Origin: Mycobacterium sp. 852002-10029_SCH5224772
GTDB taxonomy: Bacteria > Actinomycetota > Actinomycetes > Mycobacteriales > Mycobacteriaceae
Direction of reading: 5' to 3'
Assembly: GCF_001667315.1 (NCBI RefSeq)
Contig: NZ_LZHT01000009.1
Location: 124,001-188,000 of the forward strand
DNA length: 64,000 nucleotides
The translations under genes and the position numbers were made by a program. Shown piece after piece: positions 15,857 through 24,970 of this stretch (position 1 is the first letter of the stretch; every line of letters begins with the position of its first letter). The notes under the pieces are model-generated. The model saw nothing but the letters and a program-made list of their open reading frames with translations. It had not been told where the DNA came from and made no database searches.

Positions 15857-18415
15857 GTGATGAGTAGGCCCGCACCCCCCGTGCTGACGGTTCAATCGGA
15901 CTGGTCACGGCGTGTTTTCGCGCCGGGCCACGATGTGGTGGTCGGAAGTGACCTCCGTGCCGACATGCGCGTTGCCCATCCGCTGATCGCCCGCGCCCAC
16001 CTGTTGCTGCGCTTCGATGGGTCCACGTGGATAGCGATCGACAACGGGGCGCCCTCCGGGATTTTCGCCAATGGTCACCGGGTACGGGGGCTCGACATCC
16101 ATGATGGCCAGACCATCAACCTCGCGGGGCCGGACGGGCCACGCCTGAGCTTCGGGATCGGTCGGCACGAAGGGACGGTCGGCCAGCTACCGCCCACCGT
16201 GGAGGCGGTCCCGGTGATCGCGCCGCCCGGCGGCCCGAGGCCACCTCGTCCGGAACCGTCACGGCGGCCCGGCATCTCGTCGCCCCGCATCGCGCGATCG
16301 CAACCCGCCCCGCCGCGCTACCCGCCGGCCGGCGGGCCGCGCCGCGCTCCCTACCCGACACCGCATCCGGTCAGCCCGCCGCAGCCGCCGCCGCGGCAGC
16401 CGCTCACCGAGATCGGGGCAGAAACCCTCGGAGCCTCCGGGTTCGACAGCACCGACCTGCGGCGCGCCGTGCAGCGGTCACGATCGAAGCTGGGGGCCCC
16501 GCCCGCGGGGGCCGCCGTCATCGGTCGCGCAGAAGACAGCGACATCGTCATCCCGGACGTCTTGGCCTCGCGCCATCACGCCTACTTGGTTTCGAGCCCG
16601 ACCGGCATGGAGGTCCATGACGCGCAAAGCATCAACGGGACTTTCGTCAACGGCACCCGAATCCTGTCGGCGCCGCTGACCGAGGGTGACGTGGTCACGA
16701 TCGGCAACGTCGACCTGGTCTTCAACGGTGAGATCCTGCTCCGCCGCGCCGAAGCGGCTACCCGCACCGGCGGGCTGGAGGTGCGGGAGGTCGACTTTCA
16801 AGTCGACAACAAGCGGCTGATCCACAAGGTCTCGTTGACCGCCAGGCCCGGAACGCTGACCGCGCTCATCGGCGGGTCGGGAGCGGGCAAGAGCACGTTG
16901 TCCCGGCTGATCGCTGGAGCCACCTGTCCCAGCTCCGGCTCGATCACCTTCGAGGGCCACGACATCCACGCCCAGTTCGCCTCGCTGCGCAGCCGGATCG
17001 GGATGGTGCCCCAAGACGACGTCGTGCATCGCCAGCTCACGGTGACCCAGGCGCTGAGCTACGCGGCCGAGCTGCGGCTGCCGAGCGACACCAGCAAGTC
17101 CGACCGCGCGCAGGTCGTCGCGCAGGTCATCGAGGAACTCGGGTTGAGCAAGCACGCCGACACCCGCGTCGACAAGCTGTCCGGCGGGCAGCGCAAACGC
17201 GCCTCGGTGGCCCTCGAGCTGCTCACCGGGCCGTCGCTGCTGATCCTCGACGAACCCACCTCGGGCCTGGATCCCGCGCTGGACCTGCAGGTCATGACGA
17301 TGCTACGGCAGCTGGCCGACGCCGGTCGCGTCGTGCTGGTGGTCACGCACTCGCTGAGCTATCTCGATCTCTGCGACCAGGTGCTGCTGATGGCCCCGGG
17401 TGGCAAGACCGCGTACTGCGGCCCGCCCGACGAGATCGAGGCGACCATGGGAACCACCAACTGGGCCAAGATCTTCGGGATGGTGGGCGCGGACCCCGAG
17501 GAGGCCAACCGTCGTTTTCTGGCCCAGGCCAAACCACCGCCCCCGGTAGCCGACGCCGACAAACCGGCCGACCTGGGTGCCCCGGCGCGCTCCAGCACCT
17601 GGCGCCAATTCTCGACGATCGCCCGCCGCCAGATCCGGCTGATCGTCGCCGACCGCGCCTACTTCATCTTCCTGGCGCTGCTGCCGTTTGTGATGGGCGC
17701 ACTGGCGCTCACCGTTCCCGGCTCGACCGGATTCCGCGTAGCCGATCCGAACGGCGACGGGTCCGACGAACCGGGATCGGTACTGATGTTGCTCACCATG
17801 GCCGCCGTCTTCATGGGCACCGCCCTGACCATCCGCGACCTCATCGGCGAGCGCCCCATCTTCCGCCGCGAACAGGCGGTCGGCCTGTCGACCAAGGCCT
17901 ATCTGCTCGCGAAGATGGCCGTCTTCTTCGTGTTCGCCATCGTCCAGTCGACGATCGCGACCACCATCACCATCCTGGGGAAAGGAGCGCCGACCCGGCC
18001 GGCGCTACTCCTCGGCAGCGCCACGCTCGAGCTGTACGTCGCCACCGCCGCCATGTGCGTGGCCGCGGCGACGGTCGGCCTGGTCCTGTCCTCCCTGGCG
18101 CGGTCGAACGAGCAGATCATGCCGCTACTGGTGGTGTCCCTCATGTTGCAGCTGGTCCTCTGCGGTGGGATGGTCCCGGTCACCAACCGGATCGGTCTCG
18201 ACCAGATGTCCTGGTTGGTGCCCTCGCGCTGGGGGTACGCGGCGCAGGCCTCGACGGTCGACTTGTGGACGATCGAGCCCGGCCCGCTCGCCCCGAAAGA
18301 CCGCCACTTCAAACACACGGCCGGGACCTGGCTGTTCGACGTGGGCATGCTGGTGCTGTTGACGGCCGTGTACGCCGGCGTCGTGGGGTGGCGCAGCCGG
18401 CTCAGGCGCCATTGA
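15857..18415 (+). CDS. FHA-FHA-ABC exporter (Rv1747-like half transporter)
   Basis: An 852-residue fused ABC protein with two forkhead-associated domains that bind phosphothreonine: FHA1 about residues 20-95 and FHA2 about 215-292 (VIGRAEDSDIVIP, SRHHAYL, SINGTFVNG). They are separated by a Pro/Arg-rich linker (115-185). The nucleotide-binding domain follows, with Walker A GGSGAGKST (339-347), signature LSGGQRKR (441-448) and Walker B LLILDEPTSGLD (461-472). An ABC2-type membrane domain with about six helices fills the last 260 residues. In M. tuberculosis the same architecture (Rv1747) exports cell-envelope lipid/glycolipid and is phosphorylated by PknF. Here a different receptor kinase is convergent, 7 bp away. 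Confidence 0.92.
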   Translation: MMSRPAPPVLTVQSDWSRRVFAPGHDVVVGSDLRADMRVAHPLIARAHLLLRFDGSTWIAIDNGAPSGIFANGHRVRGLDIHDGQTINLAGPDGPRLSFGIGRHEGTVGQLPPTVEAVPVIAPPGGPRPPRPEPSRRPGISSPRIARSQPAPPRYPPAGGPRRAPYPTPHPVSPPQPPPRQPLTEIGAETLGASGFDSTDLRRAVQRSRSKLGAPPAGAAVIGRAEDSDIVIPDVLASRHHAYLVSSPTGMEVHDAQSINGTFVNGTRILSAPLTEGDVVTIGNVDLVFNGEILLRRAEAATRTGGLEVREVDFQVDNKRLIHKVSLTARPGTLTALIGGSGAGKSTLSRLIAGATCPSSGSITFEGHDIHAQFASLRSRIGMVPQDDVVHRQLTVTQALSYAAELRLPSDTSKSDRAQVVAQVIEELGLSKHADTRVDKLSGGQRKRASVALELLTGPSLLILDEPTSGLDPALDLQVMTMLRQLADAGRVVLVVTHSLSYLDLCDQVLLMAPGGKTAYCGPPDEIEATMGTTNWAKIFGMVGADPEEANRRFLAQAKPPPPVADADKPADLGAPARSSTWRQFSTIARRQIRLIVADRAYFIFLALLPFVMGALALTVPGSTGFRVADPNGDGSDEPGSVLMLLTMAAVFMGTALTIRDLIGERPIFRREQAVGLSTKAYLLAKMAVFFVFAIVQSTIATTITILGKGAPTRPALLLGSATLELYVATAAMCVAAATVGLVLSSLARSNEQIMPLLVVSLMLQLVLCGGMVPVTNRIGLDQMSWLVPSRWGYAAQASTVDLWTIEPGPLAPKDRHFKHTAGTWLFDVGMLVLLTAVYAGVVGWRSRLRRH

Positions 18416-18422
18416 TCCGCCG

Positions 18423-21400
18423 CTACACGAAATCCAGGGCCTCCACCGTCGCAACGGGTCCTTCATGGGTGGGCCGGTTGGCGCCACCGATGCAGTACAC
18501 GGTGTGGCCGACCGTCGCGACCGCCTCGGCGTGACGCGGGGTGGGCAGCGGGGGCAGCGTGGCCCACTTCCCATCGGCGATGTCGTACATTTCGGCCACT
18601 CCCAACACTCGCGTTGGTTCCTCGCCGCCGACCGCCACGATTCGGCCATCGATGAACGTGGCACCGTAGCTTCCCCGCGGGGTTGGCATGTCCACCAACG
18701 TGTTCCAGGTCCCCGCTTGCGGGTCGAACCGTTCGAACGCCGCGGAGTTCTTGTCAGAGGACAGGAACCTGCCGCCGACCGTGTACATGTAGGTGCCGTC
18801 GGAGGCGGCAGCCAGGTGTTCGCGCGGGGTGGGCATGTTGTCGGCATCGCGCCACGAGCTGCCGTCGAAAACCTCGGTCTGCGGGACGAGCTGCTTGGCG
18901 TTCTGTCCGCCGGCGATGACGAGTTTGTCACCGACGACCGCGGCCGCCGCCGCCGCCCGGGCGTGGGTGAGGCCGGCCAACTCCACCCAATTGCCGCCAC
19001 GCAACGCCAACACCTTGGTGGAAGCCTCCGCCAGATCGCCGCTGGCGCCCCCGAGCACCACCACCTCGCCGCGATACGTGGCCGCCGCGGCGTGGTGCAG
19101 CGGGACGGGCAACGGAGGTTCTGTTTGCCACGCGCCGGTGCGCGGGTCATAGCTCTCGACCGTCTGCAGCGCGACTCCATCGCGCAGGCCGCCCATGATC
19201 CAGATCTTGTCGCCCAGCACGGCCCAGGCCGTCATCAGCCTGGGTGTCGGCGCGTCCGGCAGGGCACGCCACTGCGCGGCCGGCTGAGTCACCCGCGCCG
19301 GTAGCTGCAACGCTTCCGCGGTTGAGGTCACCTGGCCGTCGCCGACGGCCGTCGATCCGCCGATCGCGTAGACCGATTTCCCCACCGCGTCGACCGCCAT
19401 GCCGTGGCGCGCAGACCCCATGTCCGGCAAGCCCGCCCACGTCTTCGTCGACAGATCGAGCACCGCCACGCTCTTGAGGACTTGCCCCGCTGACTGACCC
19501 CCGGCGGCGACCAGGCGCCGGTCGGCGATCGCCACCCCGAGGTCACTGCGTGGTTGGGGAAGGTCGGGCAATTTCGTCCAGGTTTTCGCAGCTGCGTCGT
19601 ACGCCTCGACCGTCGCCAGGTCGGAGCTGCCGTTGGTTCCGCCGACCGCGTACACCAGCTTTCCGTCCGACGCCGCGGCCAACGTCTGCCGCGGGGTCGG
19701 GATGGGGGCGGCGAGGGTCCAGGTGTTGCCGTCGAAGATCTCGGTGGAGTTCAGCAGCGCGCCGTTCGCACCGACACCGCCCGTGACGATGATGTGGTCG
19801 CCCACCACCGCCGCGGCCGCCGCCGCGCGTGGCTGCAACAGATGCGGCAACTCCACCCAGTGACTGTTGACCACACGCCACACCTGGTCGCTGGCAACGG
19901 TTTGCGGGCCCGCAGCGCGCCAGCCGCCGAGCACAATCGGGTTTCCCTGCCACGTCACGGCCATGGCATGTTGGACAGGAACCGGGAGATCGTCGCCGCT
20001 CTTCCAGCTGTCGATGACGGGGTCATAGCCCTCGTGATTGGCGACGACGGCGTGGTCGCTTCCGATTCCGCCGAAAATCCAGATCGTGCCGTCGGCCTGA
20101 GTGGTTGCCGCGGCGTCGCGCGCAATGCGCGCGTTCGTGATCGGCTGCCACTTCACCGAGGCCAGGCCCGGCTGGCTCGCGGCGGCCTGGGGGTGGCGCT
20201 TGCCCTGCTTCAGCAACACATAGACACCGCCGCCCAGCACCAACACAGCCACCACGATCCCCACGGCGATCAACGCGACCATGACGCGGCTGCGCTTCGT
20301 TTTTGGCGGTTTCAGCCACGCCACCGCCCCGGTCGCCAGCCCGCGCGGCGTGCCCGGACCTCGCCCGGTAGAAGTCGTCGGCGCGATCGCGTCGGTGACG
20401 CTCGTCGGTTCGGGGATCGCCTGGGTCGGCTCAGACGTGTTGGGGGCAGCCGGAACCGGTCGCCTCGAATCCGCGCCGTGTGGGCCGCGCGCGACGGCGG
20501 GTGCTCGACCCGCCTGTTGCCGGCCGGCGGGCCGTGACGGCGGAAGCGGTGGCGTCACCGTGTTGCGATCGCTCAGCGGATTCATCAGCGAGGTGGCGCT
20601 TTCCGGGTCGGCGATCCGTGGGCCCGGTTTCGCAATCCTCGGCGGCCTCGGCACCGGCCGCACAGCACGCCCCGAACCTGCACCGGCGGCGGTAATCGCC
20701 ATCGAGTCGGGCTTCAACCCGTTGCGGCGCAGGCTCTCCTGCAGCGCGCGACCGAACTCCGCCGCCGAGGCCGGCCGTTCGGCCTGGTCGAACGCCATTG
20801 CTTTCTCGATCGCCGAACACACCGCGTCCGGAATCCCACGGGGCCGCAAGTCCGGGATTCGCGTGCTTTTGATCCGCGTGTATTGCGCAAGGAGGTCTTC
20901 ACCACTACGGCGCTCGTATGCGGCGTTGCCGGCAACCAGCGCGTACAGCGTGGCGCCGAGAGAGTAAACGTCGGTTTCGACCGTCGCCGGATCGCCGGTC
21001 ATCACCTCAGGCGCGAGGAAATCGACTGTGCCAGAAAACAACCCGGCCGCCGTTTCATACCCCCCAGCGACGTGCGCCGTCCCGAAATCAGTGAGTTGGG
21101 GTTCGCCGTAATCGTTGACCAGAACATTCGCGGGCTTGATATCGCGGTGCAAAGTGCCGGTCAGGTGGGCGGTTTCGAGCGCCCCGGCCAATTTCACACC
21201 GATTCGCATGGCTTCGGGCCAGGCGATCGGCCCCTCACGCTGCACCCGCAGGCCCAGGGAACCGGCGGCGCAGTACGACATCACGATGTATGGCCGGCCC
21301 CCCGCGGTCACGCCGACGCGCAGAATGTTGACGATGTTCGGATGGCCCGAGAGCCCGCCCATGGCGTAGCCCTCACGCAGGAATCGCTCGCGACTCTCGT

Positions 21401-21587
21401 CGTCGACAAATGTCGGCAGCACCTTGATGGCGACGTTTCGCCCGAGCGCGGCTTCGTGACAGCGATACACCACCCCGGCGGCGCCTCGAGCGATCTGGCG
21501 GGCGTCGTCGAATCCGGCGGCAGCCAACTCCGCGACGATGTCGCTCGGTCCCGGCGCCCGGGGGCGAACCGTGGGTCTTTCAGCCAT
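18423..21587 (-). CDS. Receptor Ser/Thr protein kinase with twelve-repeat Kelch ectodomain
   Basis: A 1054-residue transmembrane kinase. The kinase domain is about residues 27-290: glycine loop ARGAAGVVY, VAIK (K55), HRDIKPAN (D149, N154), TDFG (D167) and LAPE (191-194), so it should be active. A 140-residue Pro/Arg-rich juxtamembrane linker follows, then one membrane helix (about 435-459). The extracytoplasmic part (about 478-1054) has twelve Kelch-type repeats, each with a Gly-Gly pair (IFGG, VLGG, VTGG, AVGG, AAGG, AIGG, then IMGG, VLGG, IAGG, TVGG, AVGG, CIGG). Repeats 7-12 match repeats 1-6 in order. This suggests two six-bladed propellers as a ligand sensor. The FHA-containing exporter convergent with it is a plausible substrate. 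Confidence 0.93.
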   Translation of the reverse strand: MAERPTVRPRAPGPSDIVAELAAAGFDDARQIARGAAGVVYRCHEAALGRNVAIKVLPTFVDDESRERFLREGYAMGGLSGHPNIVNILRVGVTAGGRPYIVMSYCAAGSLGLRVQREGPIAWPEAMRIGVKLAGALETAHLTGTLHRDIKPANVLVNDYGEPQLTDFGTAHVAGGYETAAGLFSGTVDFLAPEVMTGDPATVETDVYSLGATLYALVAGNAAYERRSGEDLLAQYTRIKSTRIPDLRPRGIPDAVCSAIEKAMAFDQAERPASAAEFGRALQESLRRNGLKPDSMAITAAGAGSGRAVRPVPRPPRIAKPGPRIADPESATSLMNPLSDRNTVTPPLPPSRPAGRQQAGRAPAVARGPHGADSRRPVPAAPNTSEPTQAIPEPTSVTDAIAPTTSTGRGPGTPRGLATGAVAWLKPPKTKRSRVMVALIAVGIVVAVLVLGGGVYVLLKQGKRHPQAAASQPGLASVKWQPITNARIARDAAATTQADGTIWIFGGIGSDHAVVANHEGYDPVIDSWKSGDDLPVPVQHAMAVTWQGNPIVLGGWRAAGPQTVASDQVWRVVNSHWVELPHLLQPRAAAAAAVVGDHIIVTGGVGANGALLNSTEIFDGNTWTLAAPIPTPRQTLAAASDGKLVYAVGGTNGSSDLATVEAYDAAAKTWTKLPDLPQPRSDLGVAIADRRLVAAGGQSAGQVLKSVAVLDLSTKTWAGLPDMGSARHGMAVDAVGKSVYAIGGSTAVGDGQVTSTAEALQLPARVTQPAAQWRALPDAPTPRLMTAWAVLGDKIWIMGGLRDGVALQTVESYDPRTGAWQTEPPLPVPLHHAAAATYRGEVVVLGGASGDLAEASTKVLALRGGNWVELAGLTHARAAAAAAVVGDKLVIAGGQNAKQLVPQTEVFDGSSWRDADNMPTPREHLAAASDGTYMYTVGGRFLSSDKNSAAFERFDPQAGTWNTLVDMPTPRGSYGATFIDGRIVAVGGEEPTRVLGVAEMYDIADGKWATLPPLPTPRHAEAVATVGHTVYCIGGANRPTHEGPVATVEALDFV

Positions 21588-21741
21588 TTCGTGGCCTCAA
21601 CTTCCCAGGCAACTGATGAATCGAGTTAAGCGTAGCGAACATGAACGCACAGCTAAACGGTTCCGGCGAGGATCGTGGCGAAGCCCCGGGCCGATAAAGA
21701 GGCACTGGCGACACCGACGCTACGGAGCGAGACTGGCAGCT

Positions 21742-22182
21742 ATGAGTTTCGTGGAGGAAAGGGTGCTCCCGCAGCTGCTGCGGGTGCACCCCACGGTGTA
21801 TCGGAAGACAAACGGCTGGATCGGTCACCGCGCCTTGTGGATACCGAGCCTGCTACTGCATACCGTCGGCGCGAAGACCGGCAAGCACCGCACGTCGTCG
21901 CTGACCTACGCCCGCGACGGTGACAACTACCTGGTCGTCGCCTCCAAGGGCGGTGCGCCCCAGGCCCCCGGCTGGTACCACAACCTGAAAGCCAACCCCG
22001 ACGTGGAGATCAACGTCGGCCCAAGGCGTTTCGCCGTCACCGCACGACCGGTGCTCTCCGACGACCCCGACTACCCGCGGCTATGGCAGATCGTCAACGA
22101 GAACAACCAAAACCGCTACGTCGAATATCAGAAGCGGACGTCGCGACCCATTCCGGTCGTGGTCCTGAGCCCGAAAGGTTAG
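21742..22182 (+). CDS. Deazaflavin (F420)-dependent nitroreductase-family protein, Ddn-like
   Basis: A 146-residue split-barrel protein of the F420H2-dependent Ddn/FDOR family: LLLHTVGAKTGKHRTSSLTY, NYLVVASKGGAPQAPGWYHNL and NPDVEINVG are the family signature for F420 binding. Such enzymes reduce quinones or other small molecules at the membrane; the substrate here is unknown. The frame is open further upstream to 21538, but homology begins at the ATG at 21742, so this start is used. Divergent from the Kelch kinase gene. Confidence 0.88.
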   Translation: MSFVEERVLPQLLRVHPTVYRKTNGWIGHRALWIPSLLLHTVGAKTGKHRTSSLTYARDGDNYLVVASKGGAPQAPGWYHNLKANPDVEINVGPRRFAVTARPVLSDDPDYPRLWQIVNENNQNRYVEYQKRTSRPIPVVVLSPKG

Positions 22183-22321
22183 AACGGCGGTGCATTGCAC
22201 CCACACCTCAAGACCACGAAGGCGTCGGCAGGTTTGAAACCGGCGAGTCGGGATACGCCCCAGCAATGGCCAATCAAGCGGCTACCGCTTGTTGACCAGC
22301 AACCTAGGGAAGGAGTTGGGC

Positions 22322-22783
22322 ATGATGCTCTCCACGGTCGCCCTGAAAGCGACGGCAGCTGCCGCCGGCATCGCGACGGCAGGAATCCTGATGGCGTCGC
22401 CGGCACTGGCCGACGCCCAAACCGTTGCGTTTGGCCAATCGGCAGAGATTGCCAGCGCAAACGGCGCAGAAGCCATCAACTACACCGTGAACAACCTGCA
22501 GCCCAGCGGTCACAACGATGGCATCTGGTACTCCGATGTCACGGCCACGGGCGTACGCGGCAACGCGACCCCGGTCATTGCCGACTTCAACGCGCGGGCC
22601 GTCAACAGCTCGACCTATGCCGTGATGAAAGGGCACGAAGTGGACGGCCTTCCTAACCAGCCGATCGCGCCGGGCGCCCAGGCGACCGGGCGGCTCTACT
22701 TCGACGTTCGCGGGGGCACCGCACCGGACAGCGTTGTCTACCGGGATGCCGCCGGCGTCGACAAGGTCGTCTGGAAGAGCTAA
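22322..22783 (+). CDS. MPT63-like secreted immunoglobulin-fold antigen
   Basis: A 153-residue exported protein. Residues 1-30 are a signal peptide ending SPALA-DA. The mature part resembles MPT63 (Rv1926c): VTATGVRGNATPVIADFNARAV, then GAQATGRLYFDVRGG, then VVYRDAAGVDKVVWKS at the end, fitting the beta-sandwich fold. MPT63 function is unknown. The start is ATG at 22322 with AAGGAG upstream (a second ATG follows directly). Monocistronic by position. Confidence 0.85.
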   Translation: MMLSTVALKATAAAAGIATAGILMASPALADAQTVAFGQSAEIASANGAEAINYTVNNLQPSGHNDGIWYSDVTATGVRGNATPVIADFNARAVNSSTYAVMKGHEVDGLPNQPIAPGAQATGRLYFDVRGGTAPDSVVYRDAAGVDKVVWKS

Positions 22784-22830
22784 CGGAGGCGCACACGCCT
22801 GGACCGGTCGCCGGCGGTAATCAGGGCACG

Positions 22831-23298
22831 ATGTCTCTCATGGTTGCCGTCCACCGCGCGCCGATGCGCTCCCGCAACGATGCCGTCGAGCCACAAGCTG
22901 CCATCGATCGCGCTCGACGGCTCGGCCTGTGCGGTTTCGGGCAATACGTGAGTCGGTCGGGCGAGCAGGAGCGGCTTGTACGTCGGATCGCCCGATTTGC
23001 CGAGCTCGACGACGGCTCGTTTGTGTGGACCCGCGGCACCGACGGGTGGTTCTGGTTGGGCCGCATCTGCGGGCCGTACTTCTATGACGCCGACGAAATG
23101 GCCGCGGCAGTGGATTTGGTGCACGTAAGACCATGCGAGTGGCTGTCGGTACCGGTGCCGGAACAGGATGTACCGTCCGCTGTCATCGCCACATTCGGCC
23201 GCGGTGGACGGAACTTTCAGGAAATCCACCACCGCTCGATCGATGAGCAGACACAAAGGATTTGGGATGCCCGCAGGAATCAACCTGCGGACGACTAG
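22831..23298 (+). CDS. Unknown protein with restriction-enzyme/McrB-like N-terminal domain pattern
   Basis: A 155-residue soluble protein. The central part reads DDGSFVWTRGTDGWFWLG, RICGPYFYD, DLVHVRPCEWL and VPEQDVPSAVIATFGRGG. This order (target strand, G.I.GPY.Y, HVRPVEWL, VP..) is like the small beta domain found at the N-terminus of some McrBC-like or Mrr-like restriction proteins, here as a stand-alone protein with no nuclease or NTPase attached. The assignment is by eye and weak. It ends 79 bp before the left boundary of the ssrA island, so it is the last chromosomal gene on that side. Confidence 0.6.
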   Translation: MSLMVAVHRAPMRSRNDAVEPQAAIDRARRLGLCGFGQYVSRSGEQERLVRRIARFAELDDGSFVWTRGTDGWFWLGRICGPYFYDADEMAAAVDLVHVRPCEWLSVPVPEQDVPSAVIATFGRGGRNFQEIHHRSIDEQTQRIWDARRNQPADD

Positions 23299-23322
23299 CC
23301 GAACCTCGTGCCCACAAAGGAA

Positions 23323-23354
23323 GCAGGCCAGGACGAATAATCGCTCTGGCCTGC
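23323..23354 (-). terminator. Hairpin terminator of the displaced ssrA end
   Basis: GCAGGCCAG and CTGGCCTGC, a perfect 9-bp stem with a 14-nt loop. On the minus strand it is followed by TTCCTTTG. It lies at the same distance from the duplicated tmRNA 3' fragment as the terminator near 26796-26833 lies from the intact ssrA, so it is probably the original ssrA terminator; it could also end the gene stopping at 23298. Confidence 0.6.
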
Positions 23355-23376
23355 TAACTAATCGATCTCAGTTGTC

Positions 23377-23398
23377 GAGCTGCCGGGAATCGAACCCG
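23377..23398 (-). repeat. Attachment-site repeat: duplicated tmRNA 3' end (left island boundary)
   Basis: 22 bp identical to 26847-26868, the T-arm/acceptor 3' end of ssrA, in the same orientation. Identity stops after the T-loop (23399 on is unrelated). This is the expected scar of a site-specific integrase acting on ssrA. Confidence 0.85.
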
Positions 23399-24300
23399 TT
23401 TGACGGTTGTGGCGCCAGAGCGCGGGCATGCCCTGAGCTGCGAAATGACATTCACCTTGATTCACCGGAGCTGACCTCTTTGGACACCAAGTGTGCCCAA
23501 AATGTGCCCAGGCGGTCTCGACACAGAACAACAAATGCGTTGCCTTCCACGCATTGCCTTGCGGCATGCGATGCGGACTGCAATCTACAGTGGCCTGCGA
23601 CATAGGTTGCAGATCAACAGCTTTGGCGCACATCTCAGCTAGAATCCGGACTAGGAAAGCATCGATGCAAGGTGCTGGGCTGAGCAAGTGTCGTGCCGGG
23701 GAACACGCTCTGGTTAGCGGCCTCGGCGCCTGCCGCAATGGGAGTGCCTGATGGCCAAGCGACGCACCTAAGCGCGACAGGCGGGGCCGGTTCGCTTCCA
23801 CCGGCACCTCCCGTGCACGCCGAGTCGGGCCCGGGGGTGAATACGGGGGTGTACACGTCGGCGCGAAGTTACGCACAAAGCGTCGCGGCGAGTACTACGT
23901 CGGCGTCTCGGCTGGCCGCAGAATCGCGACGCCATACTCGGCGGAGATAACAGCACACAGCTGCGCAGCCGTAGACGTCATGATCATGGGGCGCGGCGGG
24001 GTGAACTGTCGTCGCCCGACTCCGTCATTCACCCGGGTGATATCCGAACAGAGCGAAGCGCAGCCACAGCGCCGGCGGCCAACTTGATGTAGTGGGCGGC
24101 GCGGGCGTTCACCCGGATGAATTGCCTCGGCGGGTGATGACCACTCACCCCGCGGCGGTGGATCCTTGCCCCAGAACGAACAAATCCGCGCCCCTCACGC
24201 CTTCACCGGTTTCTCGGCCGGGGACCGCGAGCTCGGCCCGGGGTTTTTCAGGGTGCAATTGCCCGCGCATGTACAGGGGCAGAAAGAAGACGATGCGATG
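23399..24300. other. Gene-free left part of the ssrA island
   Basis: About 900 bp of lower-GC sequence without a convincing gene. Short frames on both strands lack ribosome sites and family resemblance. An ATG at 23751 (MAKRRT then stop) and the nearby basic reading frame up to 24020 hint at a decayed DNA-binding or integrase gene but cannot be assigned. Palindromes of the TCACCCGG type begin at 24028. Confidence 0.5.
24028..24150. repeat. Repeated TTCACCCGGRTGA palindromes upstream of the sigma gene
   Basis: TTCACCCGGGTGA at 24028-24040, TTCACCCGGATGA at 24108-24120, and an opened form GGGTGA, 7 bp, TCACCC at 24132-24150. A third closed copy is at 25883-25895. The spacing and symmetry suggest operator sites for a dimeric regulator acting on the sigma-factor module. 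Confidence 0.5.
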
Positions 24301-24364
24301 ACCGGCGCCGATGCCTCCAGACGATCAGGCGTGCCAATGCTTTTCGCGATGGCAGGAAGATAGC

Positions 24365-24970
24365 GTGGCTCGCGTGCGCGCGGAATGCGCAAAGGTGTCA
24401 GACTGCCGTTTGAGCGAGCAGTTCGAAAGCGCCGTCTCCCCGCTTCTTGAGCCTCTCTATCGGCAAGCGCTTCGGATGACCTCCAGTCGAGCGGATGCGG
24501 AGGATCTTTTGCAAGAAACATTGCTGAACGCATATGTCGGTCTCCGGGCATTCGAGCCGGGAACGAACCTCAAAGCGTGGCTGCGACGGATCATGACGAA
24601 CACCTACATCAACAACTATCGGAGACAAAAGCGCCGTCCCGTACAACATTCGACTGGCGAGATCACCGACCAACAGTTAATGGCCAGTGCCTCACGTACA
24701 CCTGGGGGGCTACGGTCGGCCGAAGAGCAGGCGCTCGAAATGCTGCCCGACTCCTACCTCAAGACGGCAATGATGGACTTGCCCGAGCAGTTTCGCATCG
24801 CCGTGTATTTCGCCGATATTGCGGGATACTCCTACAAGGAGATCGCCACCATGACGGACACCCGGCAAGGAACGGTGAGTTCGAGGCTCAACCGCGGACG
24901 AAAACAATTGCGCGATCGCCTATTCGACTCGCCAGTCGTGCATGCGGCCAGGACGATCGACAAGTCCTGA
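24365..24970 (+). CDS. ECF sigma factor, SigH-like
   Basis: A sigma-70 family ECF factor of about 201 residues, closest by eye to SigH/RpoE of mycobacteria. Region 2 contains LYRQALRMTSSRADAEDLLQ and FEPGTNLKAWLRRIMTNTYI; region 4 contains LPEQFRIAVYFADIAGYSYK and a helix-turn-helix ending QGTVSSRLNRGRKQL. The frame opens at an ATG at 24311, but the GTG at 24365 has AGGAAG 6 bp upstream and is preferred. No RshA-type zinc anti-sigma gene follows; instead the stop TGA overlaps the ATG of a 76-aa membrane protein. Base composition is lower in GC than its surroundings, and it lies inside the ssrA island. Confidence 0.9.
   Translation: MARVRAECAKVSDCRLSEQFESAVSPLLEPLYRQALRMTSSRADAEDLLQETLLNAYVGLRAFEPGTNLKAWLRRIMTNTYINNYRRQKRRPVQHSTGEITDQQLMASASRTPGGLRSAEEQALEMLPDSYLKTAMMDLPEQFRIAVYFADIAGYSYKEIATMTDTRQGTVSSRLNRGRKQLRDRLFDSPVVHAARTIDKS

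Noticed and set aside
22233..22257. GGTTT-N14-GGGATA upstream of the MPT63-like gene as a SigF promoter
   Set aside because: Spacing is short and the -10 box has the wrong order of bases; not good enough beside the clear examples near 2.4 kb.
23400..24020. A phage integrase gene for the ssrA island
   Set aside because: A start reading MAKRRT and basic stretches look suggestive, but stops interrupt every frame and I find no tyrosine-recombinase motif.
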